The position numbers and the translations under genes are program-made. The notes below the pieces were generated by a model that was given only the letters and a program-made list of their open reading frames with translations, was not told the DNA's origin and did no database searches. A stretch of 64,000 bases of DNA, from contig JAJHZJ010000419.1 in assembly GCA_023548195.1 (NCBI GenBank), forward strand, positions 3,054,273 through 3,118,272, written 5' to 3'. Shown here in pieces: positions 1-9,822 of this stretch (positions are counted from its first letter, which is position 1; each line of letters opens with the position of its first letter). The DNA is from Bettongia penicillata ogilbyi (Eukaryota; Chordata; Mammalia; Diprotodontia; Potoroidae).

Positions 1-859
1 TAGATTCCAGTCTGCACAGCTGGAGTGACTAACTGCATTGAGAAGAGTATGCACTCACTGAAAGTATTGAGGTGATGTAGAAAAAGACTCTTATTAGATT
101 AATCTGGACAGCTGAGAATAGCCCTAGGTCCAGGAGGGAGGCAGGTTTCAGCCCTATATCAGATCTTCCTAAAGAGAATAAGTATGAATTCAGCCACCAA
201 GTCAGCTTCAAGGCTTATTCATTTAAAGGCCTTAAGATGTATCTATATGAATGTATAATTTCATTGGTGTACAGAGTGAGGAGACTCCTTTTACCAATAC
301 AAATGGCAACTATTCTGTAATTAATTGGCTAGAGAGTAGCCTGGGGACACTGAGAGTTAAGGGACAGCCCCAGGGATCCAGTGGATATTAGGCAGAACTT
401 AAAATACCCTTCTGTCCTGAAGTCTGAGGTCCACCTACTATGTCACATAACCTCTTTGTTCTATTTCTAATTGTCTAATTAGGAGAAAAATAATTCTATT
501 CAGGTTAGGATAACTGATTTATTTCCTTATATGTCACAGATTCTTAACCTCAAAAGGAAATTAAAACATTTCAGCCTCTGTGTCCATCAAGAATATTTAT
601 TCCCATTAGTGTACTTTCTTGGTGGAATAGTGGATAGAGTTCCAGCTGGGAGGCAGGAAGTTTCAAATCTGGCCTCAGACACTTACTAGCTATGTGAACC
701 TGTGCAGGCCACTTAACCCTTTGTGCCTCAGTTCTTCATCTGTAAAATGAATTGGAGAAGTAATTGGCAAATTACTCCAGTATCTTTGCCAAGAAAGACC
801 CAAATAGGGTCACAGAAAGAGGGACATGATTGAAACAGCTAACCAAGGACACAGCGTAC
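1..859 (-). other. WDR17: Intron after exon W19 (partial)
   Basis: This is non-coding sequence downstream of the last exon visible here. It carries one SINE (616-845). I see nothing recognisable in 1-615, and the next WDR17 exon is not present. Confidence 0.8.
616..845 (+). mobile_element. Marsupial tRNA-headed SINE (class A)
   Basis: The head (GGTGGAATAGTGGATAGAG), a B-box-like GTTTCAAATC, the stretch ending in CTATGTGAACCTG, and the tail with CTCCAGTATCTTTGCCAAG all fit the commonest SINE of this window. I call this class A: tRNA-derived head, conserved core, and a tail with CCAGTATCTTTGCCAAGAAA. It ends about 15 bases from the donor side of exon W19. Confidence 0.85.
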
Positions 860-971
860 CTTCTCATGTAGGTCATTTATCTCTTCAATACATCCTGGGT
901 AGAAAGCACAAAGTTTTACTAAATGCAGCTCATTATTAGGAATCCTCAAGAGAAGGTCTGTTGCCAAATCC
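860..971 (-). CDS. WDR17: WDR17 exon W19 (last exon in window)
   Basis: 112 bases, residues 818-855. The acceptor AATAG lies at the right edge and the donor GTACGC at the left. The first base completes a Trp codon begun in W18, and the exon ends in phase 0. It encodes DLATDLLLRIPNNELHLVKL, then CAFYPGCIEEINDLHEK. This is a helical segment of the C-terminal solenoid, recalled as nearly the same in human WDR17. The canonical human protein as I recall it has some extra residues just before this segment, so the W18-W19 join may correspond to an alternative isoform. The donor is weaker than consensus. Confidence 0.93.
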
Positions 972-2073
972 CTATTCAAATGACAAAAAGGGGGAGAGTT
1001 ATTAGGAAAATCTAAATATAACTTCTATAAAATTTTCAAAATCATAACACTTTTATTATTTCTTCCTTGCATTATCTATTTACTATTTAAAATGGTAATT
1101 GTACACTGAATCTTAGAGCTCCTCATCTAAGTATGTCATCAACATTAAAGTGGTATGAGGGAGAATTCATCTTGCTACTCATGTATATTTTATGATTTTC
1201 AGATACAATGTAACACTTGAGTTACTATGAATATGATTGTGCATATGAATATGAACTTTATTTAGGGAGTTGGAGTCTCTAGCCAAATCAAGAAGTCCCA
1301 CACGCTCTTCTTGCATTCAATTGATTAATCAACCTTCCCTAAAGCCAAAGCATGGCCATTTTTGTTTTGCATACAAAACTGGAAAAGTGAGACTAGCTAG
1401 CATGCTAAACTAATTTAAAAATATGACTTTTAAATTTTTGGTACTTAGTAAATCTTCTGGGAATCAACAAGCTAACAAAAATGCAAAGGAATGAAAATGA
1501 TGGATTTCACTTTTTAAAAATTCATTTAGTGACCCACAAAATTAGATGCATAAATTTATTAGGAGATTAAAATACAAAATTGGACTGAAAGCTTTACAGT
1601 TTTGAACAAACTTTTTTCAGTGCAACCTCCTTTTACATCATAATGGGAAAGTGTTAGCTATCTGTTCTGGGAAAGTATATAACAATATAAGAAATATGCA
1701 TAATCAACTTCCAGTTATACAAAACAATACTATGGGGGAGGAGGACCCTCCCAACATTATTATTTTTATTTTTCACTTTTCGTGCTTTTCCTCCTCTTTC
1801 TGCTTCCTGTCTTCGGTTTACTATTATTTCATAAGCAGAGTTAATAGAAAATGGAGAAAAGAAAAGGGGACTCAGATCTATTTGAATAATATTTCATTTA
1901 GTCCTAGTAAATGTCCTAAGAGGGAGGCAGTTTGAAGACTCTTCAATGTTATGTGAAATTATTTTATGTTATGTGTGAAATTATTATTAAGAACAAAATA
2001 ATGCTAAATTATAAATAATTTCATATGAATAAAACTTTGTATCAATAACAACAAAATCTTACATATTTCAAAC

Positions 2074-2240
2074 CAGGGGTTCTTAATCTTTGTGTCAGAC
2101 TCCTTTGGCAGGAAAATGAATTAAATAAAATACTTAGGATTGCTAAGGAAATCAATTAAATTGAAATGTGGTTATCAATTTTTTAAAACTTCATAAAATC
2201 CCTGATATCTATCCAAAGACTCCAGGCTAAGAATTCCCAT
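2074..2240. mobile_element. hAT-type non-autonomous DNA transposon remnant
   Basis: It starts with CAGGGGTTCTTAATC and ends with a degraded inverse (CTAAGAATTCCCAT), as in the common mammalian hAT elements with CAGGGGTTCTTAACC ends. The inside also fits that family, for example ATACTTAGGATTGCTAAGG. Flanking 8-bp duplications are not clear, so the exact ends are uncertain. Confidence 0.55.
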
Positions 2241-2469
2241 TCTAAACTAATAAAATATTATCATTATTTACTTCAAAATTTCAAATACTTTATTAGATAT
2301 GTGATTACCAATGTGGACACTCTCGCTACAGATACAGATTATAACTCTACCCAATCCTTCGCAGAGATCTTCTTGAATTAATGTGGAAAAACAAACTTTA
2401 GGTGATGAGTCATTCTACATTTATAGTCAGTAACTAAGCTGGTCCTTGGATCACTGAGGCCCTTCCTTA

Positions 2470-2653
2470 CTTGAAGCCTTTCCAAGCTCAGTAGGATCTG
2501 CCAGTGCTTTGGCTCCTCCAACACACTCAGAAATGCCCTTATTGATAAAGTCACCACCTTGTATCTAGTCTGGTAATGAGCCTCTCACATGCAGGGCATG
2601 CTATGCCTAGATGCCAGGCAAACTGCCTGTTGTTCATACTTGAAGCCTTTCCA
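2470..2653. repeat. Degenerate direct repeat, spacing 168 bases
   Basis: ACTTGAAGCCTTTCCA occurs at 2470-2485 and again exactly at 2638-2653. Each copy is followed by similar text containing CTGCCAG. It may be part of an unnamed interspersed repeat. Confidence 0.5.
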
Positions 2654-3728
2654 GTGGGGTATGACCTGCCAGGGCACATAGCTTGGTAGGATTCATCTCC
2701 ATTGCTACTAAAATCGTTAAAAATAATTTAAGAAAGCAGTAGTTTATGGGCAACATGAATCTAATGAAAGAGAAATTCCACTTATTTGTGAATTCCCCAC
2801 TGAAAAAATTTGGCTGAACTCATTTAAGGATGTTGTTAAGAATTTTATTTGAAACCTGTTCTTAACCTTTTTGTGATCTACTGTCTAGAGTTAAAGGGGA
2901 AAAAAATTCCTTCTTGGAGTTTATATTAAATGCCTGAGAAATGTAGATCCACTCCCCCCTCCCCCCCTCCTCCTCTTGCTCAGCATTTCCTCTTCCTCCC
3001 CAAGCCACTGGTACGAGCCACTGATACAATGAAATTTACTTATACTTATTGCTTAAGGTGGGGTTTATAAAACAAAACTGTACTTTAACTTTTAATCGAC
3101 TTACTTTGAGATAATTAGATATGTCAATGGTAAGTTATTACCAATCTGTTAAACACTATACAAAGAATTAAAACTCTTTGTTTTTATTCTCAAAACACAG
3201 TGGATAATTTTTTTCTACTGTAGATAATTAGAGGTAATTTATTAGATGGGGTGTGGCTATAAATTAATAAGATTTATTTTCATGTATAACATTGGAATCC
3301 ACCTCATTATTTTCAGTCATACCTTGAATTACTAAGTATAATGTAACTGGTTTGATATATTAAGAAAATAACAATTCCAGAACATTTTTTTGAATAATTC
3401 AAAACTACATACTTTTTAGTGTATTATTTAAATCATAGCCTTATAAAACTAAAAAATACCTGTATCCAAGAAATGGAAAGCTAAAAAGGAGATGGTGAAA
3501 TGACAATGAATACCCAGAGGAATAAAAATTTTCATTTTAAAACATAACTGGGAAAAAAAACCCAAATACTCTTGGTTTATTAACAATGATTAATCTTATA
3601 TTCTCTGTCATGTAAAGACCAGTTTAAAAGTGTATTTTCATCATTTAGGCCCTTTCAAAGACTATAGTTGCTCATTGGAAATTACTCTGACTCTAAGTAA
3701 ATGTTTGTTTTCAACTTTCCTCTGAATA

Positions 3729-3729
<1 letters not shown>

Positions 3730-3798
<69 letters not shown>

Positions 3799-3835
3799 TA
3801 CATGTATATATATACATATATGTATATATTTATAT
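3730..3835. repeat. TA/CA dinucleotide microsatellite
   Basis: About 57 bases of TA repeat are followed by CA units and TATATACATATATG-type variants. It is likely length-polymorphic. Confidence 0.95.
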
Positions 3836-3894
3836 TAGTATGACATAAAATACAACTGGAAAACTGGAAGGGATTTTTGAGACTCAGTAAGTGA

Positions 3895-4000
3895 ATCCAT
3901 GAGCATTTATTAAATACTACCTACTGTGGTCCAGGCCCTAAGAATACAACGACAAAAATGAAATAGTTGTTGCCCTCAGTGTTGTCCATTGTATCAGAGG
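3895..4000 (+). mobile_element. L2-like LINE fragment
   Basis: The order GAGCATTTATTAAATACTAC, then GGTCCAGGCCCTAAGAATAC, then GTTGTTGCCCTCAGT follows the typical L2 3' pattern (short lists of growth, size and 'gagcacctactatgtgccaggc'-like text). It is diverged, and the family call is tentative. Confidence 0.5.
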
Positions 4001-4200
4001 AAACAAAGGTTACATACTATCCAAAATATTAACAAGATCATTTTATGGGGAAGGTATTATTAGCACTTGGGTGGGTCAATAAAGGGTTCATGTACAAAAC
4101 AGAGTTTGAGATGAGCACATTTAGGGTTAATTCTACGAGGCAGAGGTTAGAAATGGAATAATATGTAATAAAGCTAAAAAGGTAGGGGTTGCCAGAGGAA

Positions 4201-4336
4201 CAGTTAGGCGGTGCCATGGAGAGAACACCAGATTCAGTCAGAAGGACCTGACTCAGATCTAGCCTCAGACACTTTTACTAGCTGTGTGACCCTGGCCATG
4301 TCACTTAACCCTGATTGCCTCAACAACAACAACGAA
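4201..4336 (+). mobile_element. Truncated class A SINE
   Basis: Head CAGTTAGGCGGTGCCATGGA, then GCCTCAGACACTTTTACTAG and GTGTGACCCTGGCCATGTCA, ending in a CAACAACAACAA tail. It lacks the longer class A 3' part. Confidence 0.8.
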
Positions 4337-5676
4337 AAGATAGATTGGGGCAAAATTCCAAATGGCTCTAAAAGCCATATAAATTTGTTTTAGATCACAG
4401 AGGCAATATTAAGTTTCCTGATTAGGGGACCGGCACAAGCAACCCCGTGCTTTTGTAGCTACATGCAGTATATTTTGGAAAGGGGAAGCACAAGAGGCGA
4501 GTAGGCTACCGGAACAGTCCAGGTAAGAAGAGATGAGGGCCTCAAGTTAGGTGGTACCATATGAATTTGGGGGGTAACTATAGGTTAAAGCTACCACTAT
4601 GAAAAGGAAGAGTACAGTCAGGTGAATAATTTTTATTATGTTTGACTGAGATTCACAAATCTTTCATTTTAATATCACTTCATACCAATTTTTGAAACTA
4701 ACCCTATTTTTCTGTTTTCAGAAGTTATGTTTACCTTTAATTTGGGGTAACTGCTACCTAAAGAAATAATCACTTAGAGGTGACTATATTATAAATTGGT
4801 TTCTTTCTGTGTTTGGTGTAAGCTATGGTCACTGACTATTATAATATTCAATCATACTAAAATGACTGAATAGTCTTAAAGGACAACTAGCATTAAATGA
4901 CTGTTCTCAGATGGGTGTTAACAAAGACTGTTGATGGTACAACCCCACATCCTACTGGTTCTCAGAAAGGTGTTGGCTTGCAGTAGAATAAGTCTAGGAG
5001 ACCTGATTCAAGATAGAGCACTGCCTAAAAGGGTGGAATATTTGTATTGTTTTTTTTTTTTTTTATCAGCTATATGTGTGGGGAATGGTCCTGGTCAGAT
5101 AAATATCTTTACAGGTTCCAAGGAGTGGCAAATAACGGAGAAGGGGCAGAGTCTCAAAATTATCTCCTCTTCCCTCTTCCCAGACTGAAAAATGACTGCC
5201 AAGGGCAGATGCTTTTGCACAACATTCCTCTGACCTGTATTTGAAGGCCTAAAATGTAGACTTGGGTCTCCTGCAGTTCCTTCTGGGATTCGAGGAGTTA
5301 AGCTAAAGAATTCCCATTGCCCTAAATTCCAAACATATGACAGGAGAAAAAAGCATCCCTTTGATGGTGCTGAAATGTTTGATACACCAAATAAGATTTG
5401 GAATTGCTGCTGCTAGAGAATGGACTAATTTAAATATATAGTTTTGTTACATAAACAAAGAAGTTCTCATTAGTTTGGTATCATACCCCATCCTGACCAA
5501 CTTCTTATGACTACATCCTCACTTCCGGTCACTTCTTTCCCATAACCTTCTTTATGAAGAGAGCACAGATCCTTCCTGCATACTTATTATCCAAAGCACC
5601 TAACAACTGTTTTGAATTTTTTAAAGAATTACTTGACATGATTTGATGGAAATCCTTGAGGTTTAGAAATCCTTAC

Positions 5677-5816
5677 CATGTTGCAATTGTCATACACTTT
5701 CTTGCTAGTAATTCTAAGGCATAATGGGTTGCTGGTGCTGCTTTCTCTCCTAAGACGGTGCCCACACTGACAGCCAACTCAAGTTCATTTCCACGAATCA
5801 GGTGTGCCATGGCAAG
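5677..5816 (-). CDS. WDR17: WDR17 exon W18
   Basis: 140 bases, residues 772-818. The acceptor GAGCCAG is at the right and the donor GTAAGG at the left. It starts in phase 0 and ends with two bases of a Trp codon. It encodes LAMAHLIRGNELELAVSVGT, then VLGEKAAPATHYALELLARK, then CMTIAT. It is a helix-rich part of the C-terminal solenoid and one of the most strongly conserved stretches compared with human WDR17 from memory. Read through upstream of the acceptor, the frame stays open into intron, so a longer open frame seen here overstates the exon. Confidence 0.95.
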
Positions 5817-6442
5817 CTGGCTCAGTAAGAAAATATTATCTTCAGTACCATAGATAATGACCACGTTGACCATTCTTTACCCCCTACACCCCCTTCAAAT
5901 GTACAAATTACATTCACAAGAATGTCAATCCTATAAACCATGATGTCATATGATCCTTGCAAACTAAGCAAGATTATCTACATTCTTTAAAGGAACAGAT
6001 TGAAAAAAGGAAATTAAGAAAATTGTGTAGCCACAGAAGGTTTTAGTGTCAGATGCAAATTACTGTAAGGTACTACTGGCACTATTAGTTCTGTAATTAA
6101 TAGTTCCTCTCAAAATAGCCTTATTGTTAACTTTTTAGGAATAGTTTATAAAATTGTTTGATACCAACAGCTCAAATAGCTCAAAAATAATTTGATATTA
6201 AAAGCTTAAAAATTAAGAAAAATTGTAATAAAAACAAGAGCTTTATTTGACAAAGTCCATATTCTCAGCAATGAATCAAGCAGTGAGTGCTTATCAGAAG
6301 TGAACTTAAGTATAATGTGTTAAATACTTCCCTTGCATATAAAAGAAATTTAAAACATTTTTCCTGAATACTATTATGTTTTATAATATAAAAAATAGCT
6401 ATTGACCTTTAATTCATTTACAGAAATGCACAAATGTTGTAC
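5817..6442 (-). other. WDR17: Intron between W17 and W18
   Basis: 626 bases of AT-rich sequence. I see no repeat or motif in it. Confidence 0.8.
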
Positions 6443-6542
6443 CTCAATGTTATCTACAGCAAGACAGCAACATGCTGCCAGCACTGCTCGGCCGTCTTGG
6501 AAATACCATTCTGCAAGCTCTTTACTGACCCTCTGTAAAAGT
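6443..6542 (-). CDS. WDR17: WDR17 exon W17
   Basis: 100 bases, residues 738-771. The acceptor CCACAG is at the right; the donor GTACAA at the left is weak after its first three bases. The first base completes a Glu codon, and the exon ends in phase 0. It encodes LLQRVSKELAEWYFQDGRAV, then LAACCCLAVDNIE. The pattern of alternating hydrophobic residues and the AEWYFQDGR motif suggest paired helices of the solenoid. Confidence 0.94.
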
Positions 6543-6649
6543 CTGTGGAGAAAAAAAGATTTAATTCTATAAATACTTTATCAGAGGCACAGAAATAAAC
6601 CATCTTTCATTGTCATAGGTTATGAAAAATACCCTTTGGATAGCTAAAA

Positions 6650-6825
6650 ATAGGCAATATTTGTATAACACTTTAAGGTGGACAGAATACTTTCCCCATA
6701 ACCTAGATAAGGCAACTAAAGCTTAGGCAGGTGAAGGGACATGCTTGAGGTCCCTCCACATGAGGACAGATTCAAAATTAGCTTCCTCACTCCAAGTTCA
6801 GTGATCTTTCCTCTGCACCAAAATG
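6650..6825 (-). mobile_element. MIR-like SINE fragment
   Basis: It reads as the reverse of a MIR/CORE SINE, with AAGGCAACTAAAGCTTAGGC in place of the usual 'gaaactgaggc' block, followed by CCAAGTTCAGTGATCTTTCC. It is old and diverged. Confidence 0.45.
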
Positions 6826-8350
6826 CATGTAATATGGGTAGGCAGATTTGCAAATAGGGCTCTGTAGGTAGAGCAGTAACCAGGATGCAGCATGGGTCAG
6901 GGAATTTTCCTAGGGTGCAGAAATTTTAAGGACCACTAATAAGTGTTCTTATTCCTTCTTCTAAGGAATTCCGAAAGAAGGAGGGAGGGAGGCTGGTGGT
7001 AGGGCAGAGGTAGAACTGGTAACAGAGGGATAGCAAAAGTAATTTTCTGCTGAGGGAGTATCTTAATTAGGTTCCTAGAACTTTTTCTATAGACAGGGTA
7101 GATGTGGAGCCATGATTTCCCTCCTCTGACTTTCCTATCCCACCCTAAGACTTTCCTTATCTTTAATCTTTACTTCCTAAGCTCCCTAATCTTTTTGAAA
7201 GAAAAAAGAGGGATGGAGGTTATTGAGAGCTGGAGGCCAGCCTATTCCTGGAAGGACAGAGGGACCCCTCTCTGCTTTGATACCTGTCTCTAGTCAAGAG
7301 AGCAGAGGCCCCTGCTCTGAAGGGCTAGAGCCTCCTGCCTTTAAAGACAGGTAAATTTCAAACAACTTGGCAGAAAGAGGACTACCTTGAAACAAACTCT
7401 AGGTCTTTGTTTATGTCACTGTAAAATGAAGGAGCTGGACAAGGTTGCTTTTAGTTCTAATATTCTCAGTCTATGAAATCTGGCCTTCATATGATTATTT
7501 CAATTCAACCTCAGTTTCAGTAAGGGTTTGTGAACCTTCTGTAATCTTGTATAAGTAACTTCCCTTTTCTGGGACCTCAGTTTCCTTCTTTGTAAAAATC
7601 AAGAAGTTGGCCCAGATTCTAACTCTAACATGTTCAGAGGGCTTGGGGAAGTTGTCTTCAAGCTTTCTTTCAGGCCCCTCCCTAAAACATCTATATGTTT
7701 TCTTCAAAAAAAATTCAGGGTCCAATAATCAGGCTTTACATACATATATGTACGTTAGGCTATGAAGAAACAACTAATTATGATTCATAACTAGGCTTTA
7801 AAGTACTTTAAATGGTAAAAGCTGCTTACTGGTCTTCTTTTCCTAGGCGTGGCCAATGTCCCCTTGCCAACTAAACTTATGTTCAGTGTTGCTCAGGTTT
7901 GTGATGTTTGCCTGAGGTGCACAAAAGCCCTCCCCCAACCCAGTTTGGGAACCTATGCTGAGGTAAAAGTCCTGGGCTGCTGGAAAGTCACAGAAGCAGG
8001 GCTTCCTGCTGCATGGCATCTATAACAGCCCATGCTTGGCAGGGATAGAAAATTACTTTGCAAACCATCTAAGCTTAAGTCTTGTTCTTCATTCATCAAT
8101 AAGTATTAAATGTTTTCTGTGTGCAGAACATTATGCTAAACACTGAGGAATGATTAAATGTCGGCAAGTCAAGCACATATGAAGCACTTACTATGTGAAG
8201 GGCCTGGGATACAAAGAGAAGCAATAAACCATGATTGTGACTGCCAGGCCCTTTTCTGTTCCCACCCGATGGGGGTCTGAGAATTTCTGGAATAGCCCCG
8301 ATGTCAATTTAATTGCATTTAACAAGTATTTGGGTTCTACTGTATGCCAG

Positions 8351-8606
8351 ACAGGAGCAACTAGGTGGCACAGTGGGTAAACCCACTGGGGTCAGAAAAG
8401 CTCATCTTCCTGAGTTCAGATCTGACCTCAGACACTTACTAGCTGTCTGAACCTGGGCAAGTCACTTCACCCTGTTTGCCCCCAGTTTCTCATCTGTAAA
8501 ATGAGCTGGAGAAGGAAATGGCAAAACGAGTCTAGTATCTTTGCCAAGAAAACCCCAATTGAGGTCACAAAAAGTTAGACAAGACTGAAAAAGACTGAAT
8601 GTCACA
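8351..8606 (+). mobile_element. Full-length class A SINE inside L2-like sequence
   Basis: The element has a clear head (CAACTAGGTGGCACAGTGGG), middle (CTCAGACACTTACTAGCTGT) and tail (GTCTAGTATCTTTGCCAAGA, then GACTGAAAAAGACTGAA). ATGCCAG stands at 8344-8350 and again at 8607-8613, a possible short target duplication. L2-like text with TACTGTATGCCAGAC on the left resumes on the right. Confidence 0.85.
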
Positions 8607-8689
8607 ATGCCAGGTATATTGGGATATAAAGTACTAAGGATATAAAGACAAAAACATAACAGTTTCAGACATCAAGGACCTTACACAAT

Positions 8690-9340
8690 CTTGGAAGAAA
8701 ACAACATACATACGAGTAAGTATATAGAGGAAAGTATATACAAAATGATTTTGGGTGGGAGAAAAACTTTACCAAGTGGGAGATGAGGGAAGAGTTCTTG
8801 TAGCAGGCAGAATCTGATCTGTGCTTTGAAGGAGGCTGGGGATTCTAAGAGCCAGGGGTGAGCAAGGAAAGTATGCTGAGCCTGGAGGATGGCTCTGTAG
8901 AGATAGGGCCAAGAGAGACGGAACACTGCATTCAGGCAGGAGAGTGTTGGAGCCAACTCACACAGCACTGGGGAAATGAGCAAACTACCCATCAGGGCTT
9001 CTCTTACTGTTTTGTTATTGGCTACACTTAAAAAAGTGATAAAGACGATGTTAATAATGCAGATCAAACTTAAAAGTGCGTGTATACTTTCCCCCCCAAG
9101 AGCCAGTCACTAAATATTTACCAAAATATCTCTGACTTCCGTGAATAGCAAGTAATCCAGCGTGGCCAGTATGTCAAATATATGAGGGGCAATAGCATGA
9201 GATCGATCCAGAAAGACAGGCTGAAGCCAGATCATGGATGGGATTTAATGCCAAAGAAAGAATTTTGTATTTTATTTTAAAGGCAATAGGGAGCCATGAT
9301 TTTTTGGCTTATAAAATATAATGGTTTCTATGGAATCCTT
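8690..9340 (-). mobile_element. L2-like LINE fragment (antisense)
   Basis: The text matches the reverse of L2 3' regions as I know them: GAATCTGATCTGTGCTTTG, GGGGATTCTAAGAGCCAGG, then GATCATGGATGGGATTTAAT and GGCAATAGGGAGCCATGATT. It is diverged. A 128-codon minus-strand open frame here is incidental. Confidence 0.5.
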
Positions 9341-9476
9341 TAAGATAACTAAGGAATGGATCTGGAAGGAAAGTCTTAGATTTTTATTGATATTTTCAGT
9401 TTTTGCCAATGTCCTTTTGCCATAAATCCTAGTGAGAACAGGACTGGATCATCACAGGACCATAAGTGGAGAAAAG

Positions 9477-9638
9477 GGGGCATTAGAGATCATCTCGTAT
9501 AATGCCTCATTTTACAGATACAGGAATTTAGGCCATGAGAGGTTAGATGGCTTTTTCAAGGTCCCATGAACAGTAAAATATGAGAGCTAGAATTCAAACC
9601 CAGATCCTTTGATTCCATATCAACAGTACCCTCTACAC
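9477..9638 (-). mobile_element. MIR-like SINE fragment
   Basis: Reverse MIR/CORE pattern: GCCTCATTTTACAGATACAG, then GGTTAGATGGCTTTTTCAAG, GAGAGCTAGAATTCAAACCC and GTACCCTCTACACC. It is interrupted at its right end by the hAT element that follows. Confidence 0.6.
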
Positions 9639-9822
9639 CAGAGGTATCAAATTCACAGTCCGCAGGCCCCATGCAGCCAGCGTGACTCTTTAACCAGATG
9701 ACAATGTAATTGGGAAATATCTAACACAATAAATAAAAATAAAATTCAATGTGGATATGTTAATTGGTGATTTTCTAAGTCTACGTGTGGCCCACCAAAA
9801 TTCTTTTTATTTGGTACCTCTG
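9639..9822. mobile_element. hAT-type non-autonomous element
   Basis: The ends are inverted: CAGAGGTATCAAATTC on the left and TTTGGTACCTCTG on the right. The sequences just outside are CTCTACAC (9631-9638) and CTCTATAG (9823-9830), sharing 6 of 8 bases, as expected for a decayed 8-bp hAT target duplication. Inside are CCGCAGGCCCCATGCAGCC and GTGTGGCCCACC, as in the common CAGGGGTGTCAAACTC hAT family. Confidence 0.75.

Larger units (their letters stand above)
972..5676 (-). other. WDR17: Intron between W18 and W19
   Basis: 4.7 kb of AT-rich intron. It contains a hAT-like remnant (2074-2240), a degenerate direct repeat near 2470 and 2638, a long TA tract (3730-3835), an L2-like fragment (3895-4000) and a SINE (4201-4336). 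The rest, including 4,340-5,676, shows nothing I recognise. I did not see an extra cassette exon. Confidence 0.8.

Noticed and set aside
1..859. Search for the next WDR17 exon after W19
   Set aside because: Only intron and a SINE are present.
8681..9067. 128-codon minus-strand open frame
   Set aside because: It lies in L2-like repeat text and shows no domain.
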